Assembly: GCA_963674835.2 (NCBI GenBank)
Contig: CAXXKC010000003.1
Location: 3,472,001 to 3,536,000, forward strand
Origin: G963674835 sp963674835
GTDB lineage: Bacteria > Planctomycetota > Planctomycetia > Pirellulales > Thermoguttaceae
Direction: 5' to 3'
Length of the DNA: 64,000 nt
Every line of letters starts with the position of its first letter. Positions within the stretch are counted from its first letter, which is position 1. The notes under the pieces are model-generated. The model was not told the DNA's origin and made no database searches. It saw only the letters and a program-made list of their open reading frames with translations. Positions 27,347 through 36,157 of this stretch are shown here, one piece after another. The position numbers and the translations under genes were made by a program.

Positions 27347-27906
27347 TTTTTCGCCTCAAGGAAAACGAATTACGAGTGCACTGGTCACCATACCGAGGGA
27401 CAGCAGTCTTCCGGACCCGCGACCTTGATTACCGTCCGATCTCGCTTGTCTCGTCCAGGCGTCGCCGAGTTGCGTATGATCGCCGAAGGAGGGGGTTCCA
27501 TAGCCTCTTTGGATGTAGTACCAACCACCCGGATTGTAAGCTTGTACTACCTAGAACGCAAGCCTTTTGCACCCATTGTGGCACCCCCTTCCGCGGCAAA
27601 GGGAGAACTCCCGGGTCAGAGCGCGGTTAGTCCTTATTGGGAAGCTCCCTTCTGAACTTCGCTCGCGACTTCGTCGACCGTGCGGCGAAGGAATCGAGGG
27701 CAGGCCTCGATCCGCGCCGAAAGACATCATGCCACGGTGGGCGGCCATTTGCGGCCTTTATACGCGACCTGGAGCCGTGTCTACGGTGTCGAGAAAGTCG
27801 AAGCCAGCCCATTGCCACTGCCCGGCCGCCGCGGCCGTTCGACAAGCAAATCTGTCCCGCTTCGCTTCTCGTGCATACGCCCGCGTTCCGTCGCGTCCAT
27901 CGCTCG
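27347..27906. other. Gene-free interval with dispersed repeat
   Basis: About 560 bases. Open frames here lack protein-like composition. At 27613-27720 lies a copy of the repeat found at 46702-46800 and 47078-47175 (GGGAAGCTCCCTTCTGAACT and flanks), in the same orientation. The rest shows nothing I recognise. Confidence 0.5.
27613..27720 (+). repeat. GGGAAGCTCCCTT-type dispersed repeat
   Basis: GTTAGTCCTTATTGGGAAGC followed by TCCCTTCTGAACTTCGCTCG and TTCGTCGACCGTGCGGCGAA. Two further copies are part of the tandem duplication at 46.6-47.4 kb. The core GGGA-AGC-TCCC is a short hairpin. Confidence 0.7.
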
Positions 27907-28377
27907 CTACCGCGGCGCGGGCTCCAAACGGAGATCGCCGGAATCTACTTCGAGGCTGAAGATAACCACGTCGATTTCGTCGCCGGGTGAAACCCCCACC
28001 GGCGCTTTGGCCTTCGGTATGAAGCCCGTCGCATCATTCTCAAGTCGCACCAAGAGCCCACCATCGTCATAATTGTCGTATTGCACCTTCGCATGTAGGA
28101 GCGTGCCAGGGGGTAGACGAGAAAGTTCCCGATACGGGTTCCTTTCTGGATGAACGTGTTTTAGGGACGCAACGGTCGTCCGAAGCTCGTAATTGTAGCG
28201 GAGGACACGGACCTCAACCACGTCACCTGGCTTCATCCGCGCGACCGGATTCTGGCCAGCACGCCAAGTGAAGTTGTCGGCGGTCACAAACACATCCTCA
28301 TCACCGGATCTAAGGAACAAGCCATACGGCTCGATGCGTTCGATCCGCGCACTGATTACAGACCCGATTTCAATCAT
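27907..28377 (-). CDS. Two-domain S1 RNA-binding protein
   Basis: 156 residues starting MIEIGSVISARIERIEPYGL. Two S1-type OB folds are visible: the first with YGLFLRSGDEDVFVTADN and PGDVVEVRVLRYN (residues about 1-70), the second with PPGTLLHAKVQYDNYDDGGL, FIPKAKAPVGVSPGDEIDVV and FSLEVDSGDLRLEP (about 85-156). S1 domains bind single-stranded RNA in translation and RNA decay proteins. No catalytic domain is attached and no operon partner is close, so the role is not defined. It is short for ribosomal protein S1. Possibly an immunity or stress RNA-binding protein; that is speculation. Confidence 0.8.
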   Translation of the reverse strand: MIEIGSVISARIERIEPYGLFLRSGDEDVFVTADNFTWRAGQNPVARMKPGDVVEVRVLRYNYELRTTVASLKHVHPERNPYRELSRLPPGTLLHAKVQYDNYDDGGLLVRLENDATGFIPKAKAPVGVSPGDEIDVVIFSLEVDSGDLRLEPAPR

Positions 28378-28805
28378 TCGCGCTCACGAAGTTCACGGAT
28401 GGACGATGTTGGAATGTTCCGGGGACACCCATAGTCGCCGACGTGTCAAGGGCCCGGAGTTTCGGATTTTCCAGAATAAAAACAGCACCGGAACGGAGAA
28501 AGGCTAGCCGGGGATCCAGGGGGCGGCAATGAGCACCCCTGGCCGACGCACGGATGCGCCGGAATCGCCTCGGCAGGATGCCTGCCTTGGGTTGCGTGCT
28601 CCCTGCGTTTCGGTTCGTTCCGTCGCTTTCGCGTAACGCGCACATGGTAGACGCCCATTCGTGCCGGCCGAGCTTTCGCCCGTCGCACATCGTACGGTTC
28701 ACCGGCCGCAGTGCCCAATCAGCATAGCAGCGGATGCGTCTTCCGCTAGTCCCCAGGAACGGGCCACACGCAGCCCGTGTCGGTGCGCGAAACGACTTGG
28801 TTTTC
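28378..28805. other. Gene-free interval next to an IS110 remnant
   Basis: About 430 bases. A 153-codon frame exists on the minus strand but its sequence has no domain-like character. The stretch lies immediately beyond the stop codon of the IS110 transposase remnant and may include decayed insertion-sequence DNA. Confidence 0.4.
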
Positions 28806-29081
28806 TCAAGCGGCTTGGGCGGCGTGTTCACGCTGCCATCGCCGCAACCGCTTCCAGCAGATCTCCGCGAGTTTTCTGGCCGCCGCCACCCACGCGATCT
28901 TCGCGCCGGATCGTTTGCGGATGCGGGTGCAAAAGTTCTTCAAGGCTGGGTCTTTGCGAACCGCTTTCCTGGCCGCCTGGACTAGGGCCCACCGCAGCCA
29001 GGGCGAGCCTTGCCGCGTGATCGAGCCTTGGTAGCAGTGGCCGATCCTTGTCCGAATCCGGACGTTCTGGTCAATGCTGTG
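28806..29081 (-). pseudogene. IS110-family transposase, C-terminal remnant
   Basis: The minus-strand frame reads GSITRQGSPWLRWALVQAAR, KAVRKDPALKNFCTRIRKRS, then GAKIAWVAAARKLAEICWKR and stops at AAQAA. This matches the C-terminal (transposase_20) domain of IS110/IS1111 elements, including the GSPWLRWALV segment and the catalytic-serine region's neighbours. An in-frame TGA at 29082-29084 cuts off the rest, and no DEDD N-terminal domain is present upstream. So only about 91 codons remain; the copy is dead. No intact IS110 copy is in the window. Confidence 0.85.
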
Positions 29082-29158
29082 TCAGATGTCACGGCTCGCC
29101 CACACTGCCCTGTCCTTGCTCTACCGCCACCGTTCCTTTCTCATGCTTCCTTGCTCTT

Positions 29159-30598
29159 TCAGTAATCCTTGAACGGTCCGCGCGGTTCGGCAGCATTCAT
29201 GCGTTGCAGCCAGTCTTCGAAGTGGGCCCGCATTTGAGCGGCCTTGTCGGGCATGGCATCGGCGAGGTCGTGTTTCTCGCCAATGTCCTGCGAGAGATCG
29301 AAAAGATGGATTTCGTTCTTGGTCCGGATCCACTTCCAGTGGCCGACGCGAGCCGCTTCTCTGCCTCTGCGTTTCCAGTACATGTCGCGGCGCGGCGTGG
29401 GCTTGCCTTCGACCAGGACGGGCATGCAGTCGAATCCGTCGAGGACAACGTCTTTGGGCAGAGCAACGCCTGCCAGGTTCAACACCGTAGGAACGATCTC
29501 CAGTGAGGAGAGGAACTGGTGATTGACCGATCCGGCGGCGATGTGTTTTGGATAGCGGACCACGCAGCAAACGCGGATGCCGCCTTCGAATACGTCGCCT
29601 TTGTGGCCGCGCAGCGGGGCGTTGTCGGCGATGGAACTTCCGCCGTTGTCGGAGAAGAAGATCACGATCGTGTTCTCCGATAGCTTGAACTTATCCAACA
29701 GGTTGAGCACTTTGCCGATGGCGGCATCCATGGCCGTCACTGCGCCAAGGTATTGGGTTTTGCAGAGCGCCTGATTCGGGAGCAACGCGGGCTTGCCGTA
29801 GCGCTGCCGTCGGACATACCCTTCGCGGCTGTGCAATTCGGGATACATCTTTCGCCATGATTCGGGCGCCTGCGCGGCGCCTCGTATCTTGGGGTCGAGA
29901 TTCGAGGCACTGTGCGGAGCATTGAAAGGGAGATAGAGGAAGAACGGCCGGTCCTTGTTTTCTCGGATGAATCGCTCCGCCTCGCGCTGGAAGAGAGTCG
30001 TGGTGTACGTGCCCTTGTCCTCGGTGGTCGGCGCGTTGTCGCGATACATCGACGGAACGCCATAGCGCTCGTGGGTATAGTAGTCGATGCCCGTGTTTAC
30101 GAACCCATAGAACTCGTCCCAGCCTCGCTGAAGGGGCAGGAAACGCCGAAGACAGCCGAGGTCCCACTTGCCAAAGATGCCGCATCGATAGCCCGCCGAC
30201 CTGAGCGTCTTGGGCAGCAGGACCTCGCGAGTGTCCATGCCGCCGATCCGCTCCCACGTGACCGCGTACTCGTCGGGCGTGTATAGGTGCCCGTAGTCCG
30301 GGGCTTCGTTGCGGTACATGTCGTAGGTGCCGTTGCGCTGTGGATAGCGGCCGGTGAGAAAGGCACCTCGGCTCGGCGTGCATGCAGGCCACGCCACATA
30401 GAAATCTGTCAGCCGGACACCTTCCTTTGCCAGCCGGTCCAGGTTCGGCGTCAGAACGTGCTCGCCCAGAACACCCAGATCGTTGTATCCCTGGTCGTCA
30501 GAGACAATGAGGACAATATTCGGCTTCTCGGCTCCCCAGCAGATCGCGCTGAGTAGCATCGTGACGGCCGACAGAAGGAGGATCGGTAGTTTCTTCAT
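29159..30598 (-). CDS. Secreted type I sulfatase
   Basis: 479 residues from MKKLPILLLSAVTMLLSAIC, a signal peptide start; the frame continues upstream through the 96-bp repeat but that part is not protein-like. EKPNIVLIVSDDQGYNDLG contains the metal-binding aspartates. The formylglycine signature is ACTPSRGAFLTGRYPQR with Cys73 as the residue to be oxidised. Later motifs GKWDLG, FLYLPFNAPHS and VIFFSDNGGSSIADNAPLRG complete the active site. Role: hydrolysis of sulfate esters on polysaccharide in the periplasm or outside. No sulfatase-maturing enzyme is in the window. Upstream lies repeat copy D within a 470-base non-coding stretch. Confidence 0.94.
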   Translation of the reverse strand: MKKLPILLLSAVTMLLSAICWGAEKPNIVLIVSDDQGYNDLGVLGEHVLTPNLDRLAKEGVRLTDFYVAWPACTPSRGAFLTGRYPQRNGTYDMYRNEAPDYGHLYTPDEYAVTWERIGGMDTREVLLPKTLRSAGYRCGIFGKWDLGCLRRFLPLQRGWDEFYGFVNTGIDYYTHERYGVPSMYRDNAPTTEDKGTYTTTLFQREAERFIRENKDRPFFLYLPFNAPHSASNLDPKIRGAAQAPESWRKMYPELHSREGYVRRQRYGKPALLPNQALCKTQYLGAVTAMDAAIGKVLNLLDKFKLSENTIVIFFSDNGGSSIADNAPLRGHKGDVFEGGIRVCCVVRYPKHIAAGSVNHQFLSSLEIVPTVLNLAGVALPKDVVLDGFDCMPVLVEGKPTPRRDMYWKRRGREAARVGHWKWIRTKNEIHLFDLSQDIGEKHDLADAMPDKAAQMRAHFEDWLQRMNAAEPRGPFKDY

Positions 30599-30715
30599 GT
30601 GCGTAGCGGAGTTAAGCGTCTTCGTTTCGAGTTGGCTGAAGTCAGAGGACCGTTTCACGGTTGGCTGCGTCAGGAATTCGCGTATTCGTGCTGCGCATGG
30701 ACTGCGGCGACTGGC

Positions 30716-30812
30716 TAGAGCGCGTTCGGCGCAACTGTAGCATGTTTTTCGCTTTCCCCAACCGCAGAAACACGCCGCCGCCAGCGCTACAGTCAAGTGC
30801 GACACGCACTAA
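30716..30812 (+). repeat. 96-bp hairpin repeat, copy D
   Basis: Begins CTAGAGCGCGTTCGGCGCAA and ends CGCACTAA. One base longer than the others, with changes in the loop (TTTCCCCAACCGCAG) and in the right arm (CCAGCGCTACAGT). It lies about 120-215 bases upstream of the sulfatase start. The DNA from 30599 to 31065 holds nothing else I recognise; 30830-30960 is notably AT-richer than the surroundings. Confidence 0.85.
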
Positions 30813-31065
30813 CGCCGCAGCATGGTTGAACTCTATAAAGCCAGACTTCTGATGTCAAGAAGAACGGTGATCGAGCCGTTTCTTTGTAAATTGTTCCTGA
30901 TTCTTGTTGAGGTACTTTGGTTCGATACCGTTGTTCCGGCAAAGGCCTACGCGTTCGAGACCTTGATTCAGCGGTGGGCATCGCCGCAACCTCTGCGAGC
31001 AAGGATCGGAACGCGGAAGCAGCTAGGTTTTGCGGCCAGGCGCCGAGTAGCGATTGTCGCCCGGA

Positions 31066-32022
31066 CTACCGCTTTCGGGAGTCGTAGGGTTGGCCATTGC
31101 CGTCGATTCGGCTCCAGACATCGTCTTTTCCCGGTGATGTCAAGAGGCCGTAGCGATGGGGCCGTCGGTAGGCGTTTCCCCAGATGGAACGCGCGCGGCG
31201 GTTGCGAATCGCCTCAAGGTCGAATTCGGCGAAGTAGATTCCCTCTTTCTCTCCGGCCTCGACAACGCATTTGCCCGAGGCGTCGTAGGCCACAGAGTGC
31301 CCGTTCTGATCGGGGGCCGGGTAATTGGCCATCGCGACACCGACGACGTTCTCCCAGGCACGAACCTTAAACTGGTCGAGACGCAGTTCGTCAAGCCGGC
31401 AGGCGTTGGGCGTGAGGATGATCTCCGCCCCCTCAAGCATGAGAATTCGTGCGCTCTCAGGCTGTTCGCGATCGAAGCAAATCATGGCCCCGACATCGAC
31501 GGGACCTTTGGCCGTGTCGAGCCGCCCGACGCAGAAACCATCACCAGGAGTCATCGAGGCCTCCATCGGTTTGAAGTCGCTCGTATGGACCTTGGCGTAG
31601 GTGAAGAGTTCCCGGCCATTTCGATCGAAGAGTGTGACTGCGTTGCGTGGCGTCGGGTCCCAGGCTTGCAGATACGTGAAAGCGATGGCCATGTTGAGTT
31701 CCTTGGCAAGCTCGGCAAATCGCCGGACGTAGGGACTGTCTACGCCACGTGCGCGATCGTAGAACGCCTCCTTGTCACCGGGCAGGTCGGGTTTGAACCG
31801 TGTGTACCCGATACTCCACATTTCAGGCAGAAGGGCGATGTCGGCGCCCCGAGCTTTCGCCTTCCGGCAATACTCCTCGGCTTTCGTCGCGTTCGCCCGC
31901 AGGTCGTTGCCGTGCGGCTCGAGTTGCAGCAGCGCGACGACGAGCCGGCGGTTACCATCCTCAGCCCTGGTCGGCACAGCAACACACACGATCGCCACGG
32001 CCATCGTCAATACAAACTTCAT
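31066..32022 (-). CDS. Exported nitrilase-superfamily (carbon-nitrogen) hydrolase
   Basis: 318 residues. AGGAGGG sits 6 bases before the ATG. A signal peptide (MKFVLTMAVAIVCVAVPTRA) makes this an exported member, unusual for a mostly cytoplasmic superfamily. The catalytic triad is complete: Glu67 in LLPEMWSIG, Lys144 in YAKVHTSDF and Cys182 in AMICFDREQPES. The branch is closest in look to the N-carbamoyl/omega-amidase type, but I cannot fix the substrate (an amide, nitrile or carbamoyl group). It follows a sulfatase gene by 10 bases in the same direction, so the two form an operon; a combined role in removing sulfate and amide groups from amino-sugar polymers is a plausible inference. Confidence 0.9.
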   Translation of the reverse strand: MKFVLTMAVAIVCVAVPTRAEDGNRRLVVALLQLEPHGNDLRANATKAEEYCRKAKARGADIALLPEMWSIGYTRFKPDLPGDKEAFYDRARGVDSPYVRRFAELAKELNMAIAFTYLQAWDPTPRNAVTLFDRNGRELFTYAKVHTSDFKPMEASMTPGDGFCVGRLDTAKGPVDVGAMICFDREQPESARILMLEGAEIILTPNACRLDELRLDQFKVRAWENVVGVAMANYPAPDQNGHSVAYDASGKCVVEAGEKEGIYFAEFDLEAIRNRRARSIWGNAYRRPHRYGLLTSPGKDDVWSRIDGNGQPYDSRKR

Positions 32023-32032
32023 CGGAACCCTC

Positions 32033-33610
32033 CTAATCAAGCTTTGACCGCATCACCGCATCGGAGGAACCGGAAAGCACGCCGGTCCGCTCGGCCCAGG
32101 CGCCCCAGGCGGCCGACAGTTCCTCGACCAGTTCGGGATGCTGCGCCGATAGATCGTCGAGTTCCGTCCGGTCGGCGTGGAGGTCGTACAGTTCCCAGCG
32201 GGCGGTGGTGTGCCCCCAGACGAGTTTCCACTGCCCTCGACGAACGGCCCGATTGCCGTAGACGTACCAACAAAGCGCATCGTGCTCGTCGCGCTTCTTC
32301 CCGCGAAGGACCGAAACCAAGCTCGTGCCTTCGCAGGGGAGAATGGGTGTGCCGTCGACTTCCTTCGGGTAGGTCGCCCCGGCCAACTCGACTCCGGTCG
32401 GCAGGATGTCCACCACGTGGCCGACCTCGTGCGTGATGGCGCCGGGCCGGATCACGCCGGGCCAGCGGGCGATCATCGGTGTGCAGATGCCGCCTTCGTA
32501 GGTCCACACCTTGTAGCGGCGAAACGGCGTGTTCTGCGCCCAGCCCCACCCGGGACCGACCGACGAATAACTGTTGATGTCACCGGGCAACTCGAAATTA
32601 TGGGGGTCGGTGGGTACCTTGCTCTCGGTGTCGGTCGCGCAGCCCCCATTGTCCGACAGGAACATCACCAGCGTTTCGTCCGCGATGCCCAGTTCCTCGA
32701 GGGTCTGCAGGATTCGGCCGACGCCCCGATCCAGGCATTCGACCATGGCAGCGTAGACCTCCATGCGGCGATTCTCCCGCGCCAGGTTCTTCACGTCTTC
32801 CCAGCGGGGGATGTCCCAGTCGTGCCGCCACTGTCCACGCGACCGATCCACCGGCGAGAGCGTGCATGGTCGCTCGAACAGTCCCATCTCCACCTGCCGT
32901 TGGTGGCGCCGCTTGCGGAGTTCATAATAGCCCATACGGTATTGGCCCTTATGCCGGGCAATGTCCTCCGCTCTGGCGTGTAGCGGAAAGTGGGGCGCGG
33001 TGTAACAAACGTATTCGAAAAAGGGCTTGCCGCCCGAGACAAACCGGCGGATGTCGGCCACCGCCCGCTCGGTGAAGGCGTCGGTCGTGTAGAAGCCGTC
33101 GGCAAACTCGGTGATGCGCCGGCGGTTGTCGTAAAACGGCCGATAACCGGATCCTTCGAAGGACGGATCCCGCATGGCCGGATTGAAATAGTTGCAGCAA
33201 CCGCCCGTTATGCCATAGAAAGCGTCGAACCCGCGATCCAGCGGCGTGCCCGCCAGTCCCCACTTGCCCACCAGTGCCGTCCCGTAGCCGGCTTGGTGCA
33301 GCAACTGTGCGACCGACACCATGTCCTTCCTCAGCGCGCTGTGTCTGGGATGCAAGCCCGTCAGCAGCGCCGCTCGCGTTGCGCTGCAAACGGCGCAGTT
33401 GTAGAACTGGGTGAACCGCATGCCCTCGGCCGCAAGACGGTCCAGATTCGGTGTGCATATCTCGCCGCCGTAACAGCCCAAGTCCGAGAAACCCAGATCG
33501 TCACATAAGATCAATACGATGTTGGGCCGTAAGGGCGGCTCCGCCGAAACCGATCCCGCCAAAAGGCCCACCAGGACCAACCCCGTCCTCAGCAAACCGC
33601 CTCGAAACAT
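32033..33610 (-). CDS. Secreted type I sulfatase (CSATR signature)
   Basis: 525 residues from MFRGGLLRTGLVLVGLLAGS, with GAGAGGAG upstream and a clear signal peptide. LRPNIVLILCDDLGFSDLG carries the metal aspartates; the maturation signature is CAVCSATRAALLTG, with Cys75 the candidate formylglycine residue and alanine where proline is more usual. GKWGLAG, FLSDNGGCATD and YEGGICTPMIARWPG complete the sulfatase pattern. Located outside the cytoplasm. Its stop lies 10 bases before the nitrilase-family gene. The upstream region has two AT-rich palindromes that may be an operator. Confidence 0.93.
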   Translation of the reverse strand: MFRGGLLRTGLVLVGLLAGSVSAEPPLRPNIVLILCDDLGFSDLGCYGGEICTPNLDRLAAEGMRFTQFYNCAVCSATRAALLTGLHPRHSALRKDMVSVAQLLHQAGYGTALVGKWGLAGTPLDRGFDAFYGITGGCCNYFNPAMRDPSFEGSGYRPFYDNRRRITEFADGFYTTDAFTERAVADIRRFVSGGKPFFEYVCYTAPHFPLHARAEDIARHKGQYRMGYYELRKRRHQRQVEMGLFERPCTLSPVDRSRGQWRHDWDIPRWEDVKNLARENRRMEVYAAMVECLDRGVGRILQTLEELGIADETLVMFLSDNGGCATDTESKVPTDPHNFELPGDINSYSSVGPGWGWAQNTPFRRYKVWTYEGGICTPMIARWPGVIRPGAITHEVGHVVDILPTGVELAGATYPKEVDGTPILPCEGTSLVSVLRGKKRDEHDALCWYVYGNRAVRRGQWKLVWGHTTARWELYDLHADRTELDDLSAQHPELVEELSAAWGAWAERTGVLSGSSDAVMRSKLD

Positions 33611-33754
33611 CCCAACTCCTCTCAAGAAATCATGTCGCTCTGTTCGCAGTCGAGCCCCAACCTCCCCGGCCGGCAACACGGGCCCGCACGGGCGTCCAAA
33701 TAACCTCGCTGCCTCCCATTCCGGTCAATTTACCACAAATAATGTCAGGTAGCG

Positions 33755-33785
33755 ACAAATATTTGTATCCCAATAGAAATATTTC
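33755..33785 (-). promoter_or_regulatory. Paired AT-rich palindromes upstream of the sulfatase operon
   Basis: ACAAATATTTGT (33755-33766) and GAAATATTTC (33776-33785) are perfect palindromes whose centres are 20 bases apart, two turns of the helix. They lie about 145-175 bases before the sulfatase start in an otherwise GC-rich region, as a dimer-of-dimers operator would. Regulator unknown. Confidence 0.45.
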
Positions 33786-33892
33786 AAAGGGCTCGGACAG
33801 GTTCCGGCGACACATTCCCTAATTCGCGCGTCCTCTTCTTCCGCGCTTGCCTGGTTCTGGCTTCGTGGGGGTTCCGGGGACATCATACGTAA

Positions 33893-34093
33893 TTACTTCG
33901 TTTCGTGCTTCTTCGGGCCGGGTTTTTGGCGGCGGAGAATGCGACCAAGATTCTTCTCCAGACGCTTCTGGAACTTCTCGTCGCCCAACACGCGTCCGGT
34001 CCACTCGTGCTTGCAGAACTGCCGAAGTTCCTCGTCACGTACTACGCTGCTCAGAAGCTGCCGCCAGTTGCTCGCCATTGCCAGAAGCGGCGA
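33893..34093 (-). pseudogene. RAYT transposase, C-terminal fragment (copy 1)
   Basis: The last 61 codons (MASNWRQLLSSVVRDEEL to RRQKPGPKKHETK) match the C-terminus of the two intact copies at 38947 and 44159. The left end CCGGGGACATCATACGTAAT is retained. Homology stops at about 34093, where unrelated DNA begins; the HUH and tyrosine part is absent. A dead remnant. Confidence 0.85.
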
Positions 34094-34265
34094 AGCCGAT
34101 TGCGACCCAACTCTGGAACCTGTGCCGTGTTGGCGATCTCAGTGTACCTACTTACTGCTCCAACAGTAGATAGTATGCCAACAGTCGTCAGCCGGCGGAA
34201 GGACTGGCGAAGTGGCCTGGCAGTTCGGAGTTTCGCGCGACCGGATCTCGCATCCTTTCGGCTTT

Positions 34266-34394
34266 CCATGAGCATTCTGAAACGTCGCGTGCAGACGCCC
34301 AACCTTCATCAACACCGACAACGTGCCGTCGTTGAACATCGTCGTGCGATTGGGTGTCAACACCGTGCCGGTATTGGCGGTCTCGGTTGTATAT
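34266..34394 (-). pseudogene. Duplicated C-terminal fragment of the 36257-38650 glycosidase
   Basis: About 125 bases match 36404-36536 with roughly 85-90% identity: the minus strand reads NRTTMFNDGTLSVLMKVGRL against DRTKMFNDGTLPVLMKVGRL in the intact gene. It sits between the RAYT fragment and an IS4 remnant. No functional product is expected. Confidence 0.8.
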
Positions 34395-34800
34395 CCGCTT
34401 CGCGACCTGTCGTGGCTCTACGGCAAGCGGCGGCAAGTGGAAACCGATCTGAGACACATCAAGATCACGCTCGGCATGGACGTGCTGCACACCAGAAGCA
34501 TGGACGGCGTGTGCAAGGAGTTGACGATGTTCGTGCTGGCCTACCACCTCGTTCGGATGGCGATGTCGGAAGCGGCCCACCGTCATCGGATCAGCTTCGT
34601 GGATCCCTTGCGGTGACTGTTGAGCGACGCGCATCCGCCTGCCCTGGGGCATTTCGCCGTCAACCCCTGCCGTGCCGGCCGCTTCAAACCTCGGGTGAAG
34701 AAACGCAGGCCCAAGCAGTACGATTTCATGAACCAACCGCGAAAGGAACTGCGCAAACAACCAGAGGCCCAACATGTTGCGTCCCAACTTCATGGCATCC
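34395..34800 (+). pseudogene. IS4-family transposase, C-terminal remnant with nonsense codon
   Basis: The plus strand reads LSWLYGKRRQVETDLRHIKI, TLGMDVLHTRSMDGVCKEL and VLAYHLVRMAMSEAAHRHRI, the C-terminal DDE_Tnp_1 region of IS4-type transposases with its E (QVETDLRH). After FVDPLR a TGA (34614-34616) replaces the expected tryptophan codon; the same frame then continues with PCRAGRFKPRVKKRRPKQYD, the normal end of such transposases. The N-terminal two thirds are missing. Non-functional. Confidence 0.87.
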
Positions 34801-34813
34801 GCGACTGTCCCCT

Positions 34814-36157
34814 CTATTCTCCCGCCGCCGCCTCGCTGTTCGTCACGATCCGCCGAACGAGAATCGTTTTTCGTTTCACGCCCTTGCCATCAGGCGTATT
34901 AAAATCACTATACACGATCAGCGCGGTGTGATCGTCGAGCGGCACCATCTCGGTATGGCCGCACGAGTCCCACGCATCGCCGTCGCGCGGCGAATACGTC
35001 AGCTTCGTCGGCTCGCTCCATGTCGATCCGGCACGATCACACGTCGCACGCACCGCAAAATAGCCCGGCCCGCCCGACTGGCCATACGACGCCAGCGTCG
35101 TGCCATCTTCAAGCGTCATCAACTGCGGCATTTTGCCGAACGCATCAAAACGCGTCGGCTTCGACCATGTCCGCGCATCATCCGTCGATCGCACCAGCAG
35201 CAGCGGCCCCACGCCGCAACCGTCCGACGTTCGCATCAGACAAATGATCGACCCATCTGGCATGAATTCATAATCCGGCTCAGTGAACCCATCGCGTTTA
35301 TCCGCCTGCGGATCGATTTTCACATCGGCGCTGTACGGCACCACGCCCTGCAGTCGCCACGCATGTCCGCCGTCCGTCGATCGCAAAAACACCGGCACAT
35401 AGCGCACGCGACTGCCCTGCAGCCGCCAATCGCACGTCACCGCCCACAGCGAACCATCCGGCGCCACGCGCATCTTGCCCTGCACCACCGGCAGCACGAC
35501 CTTGCCTTCGCGCTCGCCCGACAGCCCCGGCACATTCGCTCGCTCGGTCACCACCGTACATAGCCGATCGGGAATCGTCATCGTCGGCGTTTCGCGTTTC
35601 CACGATTTGCCGCCCGCCGGCAGTCGCTCAAACACCCACGTTGTCAGCGTCGCCGGCACCGCGTCGACCGGATACACCGCCCACGCATTCCCAAAGCTGC
35701 CCGTGAATTCACACGCCGGCTTCGGCAACGTCAGCCCGCGCGCGTTCACCGCACACTGCTGCACCGCGCGCAACCGATCGCCGCTGGGCAACAAGGTGCC
35801 CTCCTCGATTTCACTCGCCGGCCTATTCGGCTGCATCTGCCAGGTCCGCCCGCTGTCCGACGATATCGCCCACGCGACCGGCTTGCCATACGACTCCACC
35901 GAATCCGGCTCCACGGAAAACCACACTGCCAGCCGACCGCCGCCCAACGGCCGCAAATACGGAAACTGCCAACGACCCCAGCCGGGCCCACTGCGACTCA
36001 GCTCCGCCGGCCCTTGCGACACAATCACCGGCTCGCTCATCTGCAGCCGAATCGTTGGCGTGCTCGTCGTCGGCTGAGAACTCGCAGCTCCCGTCGCTCC
36101 TTCCGCTGATCCACCGGCCATCGCACACATCATCAAGATTGCACCGAACCGTCGCAT
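34814..36157 (-). CDS. Secreted sialidase-like (BNR repeat) protein
   Basis: 447 residues from MRRFGAILMMCAMAGGSAEG; the ATG 33 bases upstream is an alternative but lacks a clean signal sequence. Asp-box motifs are visible: SSDSGRTWQ, STDGGHAWR and STDDARTWS, each closing a propeller blade. DYEFMPDGSIICLMRTSDG and MPQLMTLEDGTTLASYGQSG are typical of planctomycete sialidase-fold exo-glycosidases. The arginine triad and nucleophile tyrosine of true sialidases cannot be placed with certainty, so substrate remains open. Exported; lies 100 bases downstream of a glycosidase gene on the same strand, probably a polysaccharide-degradation pair. Confidence 0.8.
   Translation of the reverse strand: MRRFGAILMMCAMAGGSAEGATGAASSQPTTSTPTIRLQMSEPVIVSQGPAELSRSGPGWGRWQFPYLRPLGGGRLAVWFSVEPDSVESYGKPVAWAISSDSGRTWQMQPNRPASEIEEGTLLPSGDRLRAVQQCAVNARGLTLPKPACEFTGSFGNAWAVYPVDAVPATLTTWVFERLPAGGKSWKRETPTMTIPDRLCTVVTERANVPGLSGEREGKVVLPVVQGKMRVAPDGSLWAVTCDWRLQGSRVRYVPVFLRSTDGGHAWRLQGVVPYSADVKIDPQADKRDGFTEPDYEFMPDGSIICLMRTSDGCGVGPLLLVRSTDDARTWSKPTRFDAFGKMPQLMTLEDGTTLASYGQSGGPGYFAVRATCDRAGSTWSEPTKLTYSPRDGDAWDSCGHTEMVPLDDHTALIVYSDFNTPDGKGVKRKTILVRRIVTNSEAAAGE

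Noticed and set aside
28370..28831. 153-codon minus-strand frame beside the IS110 remnant
   Set aside because: No domain-like sequence; overlaps the S1 gene start and decayed IS DNA.
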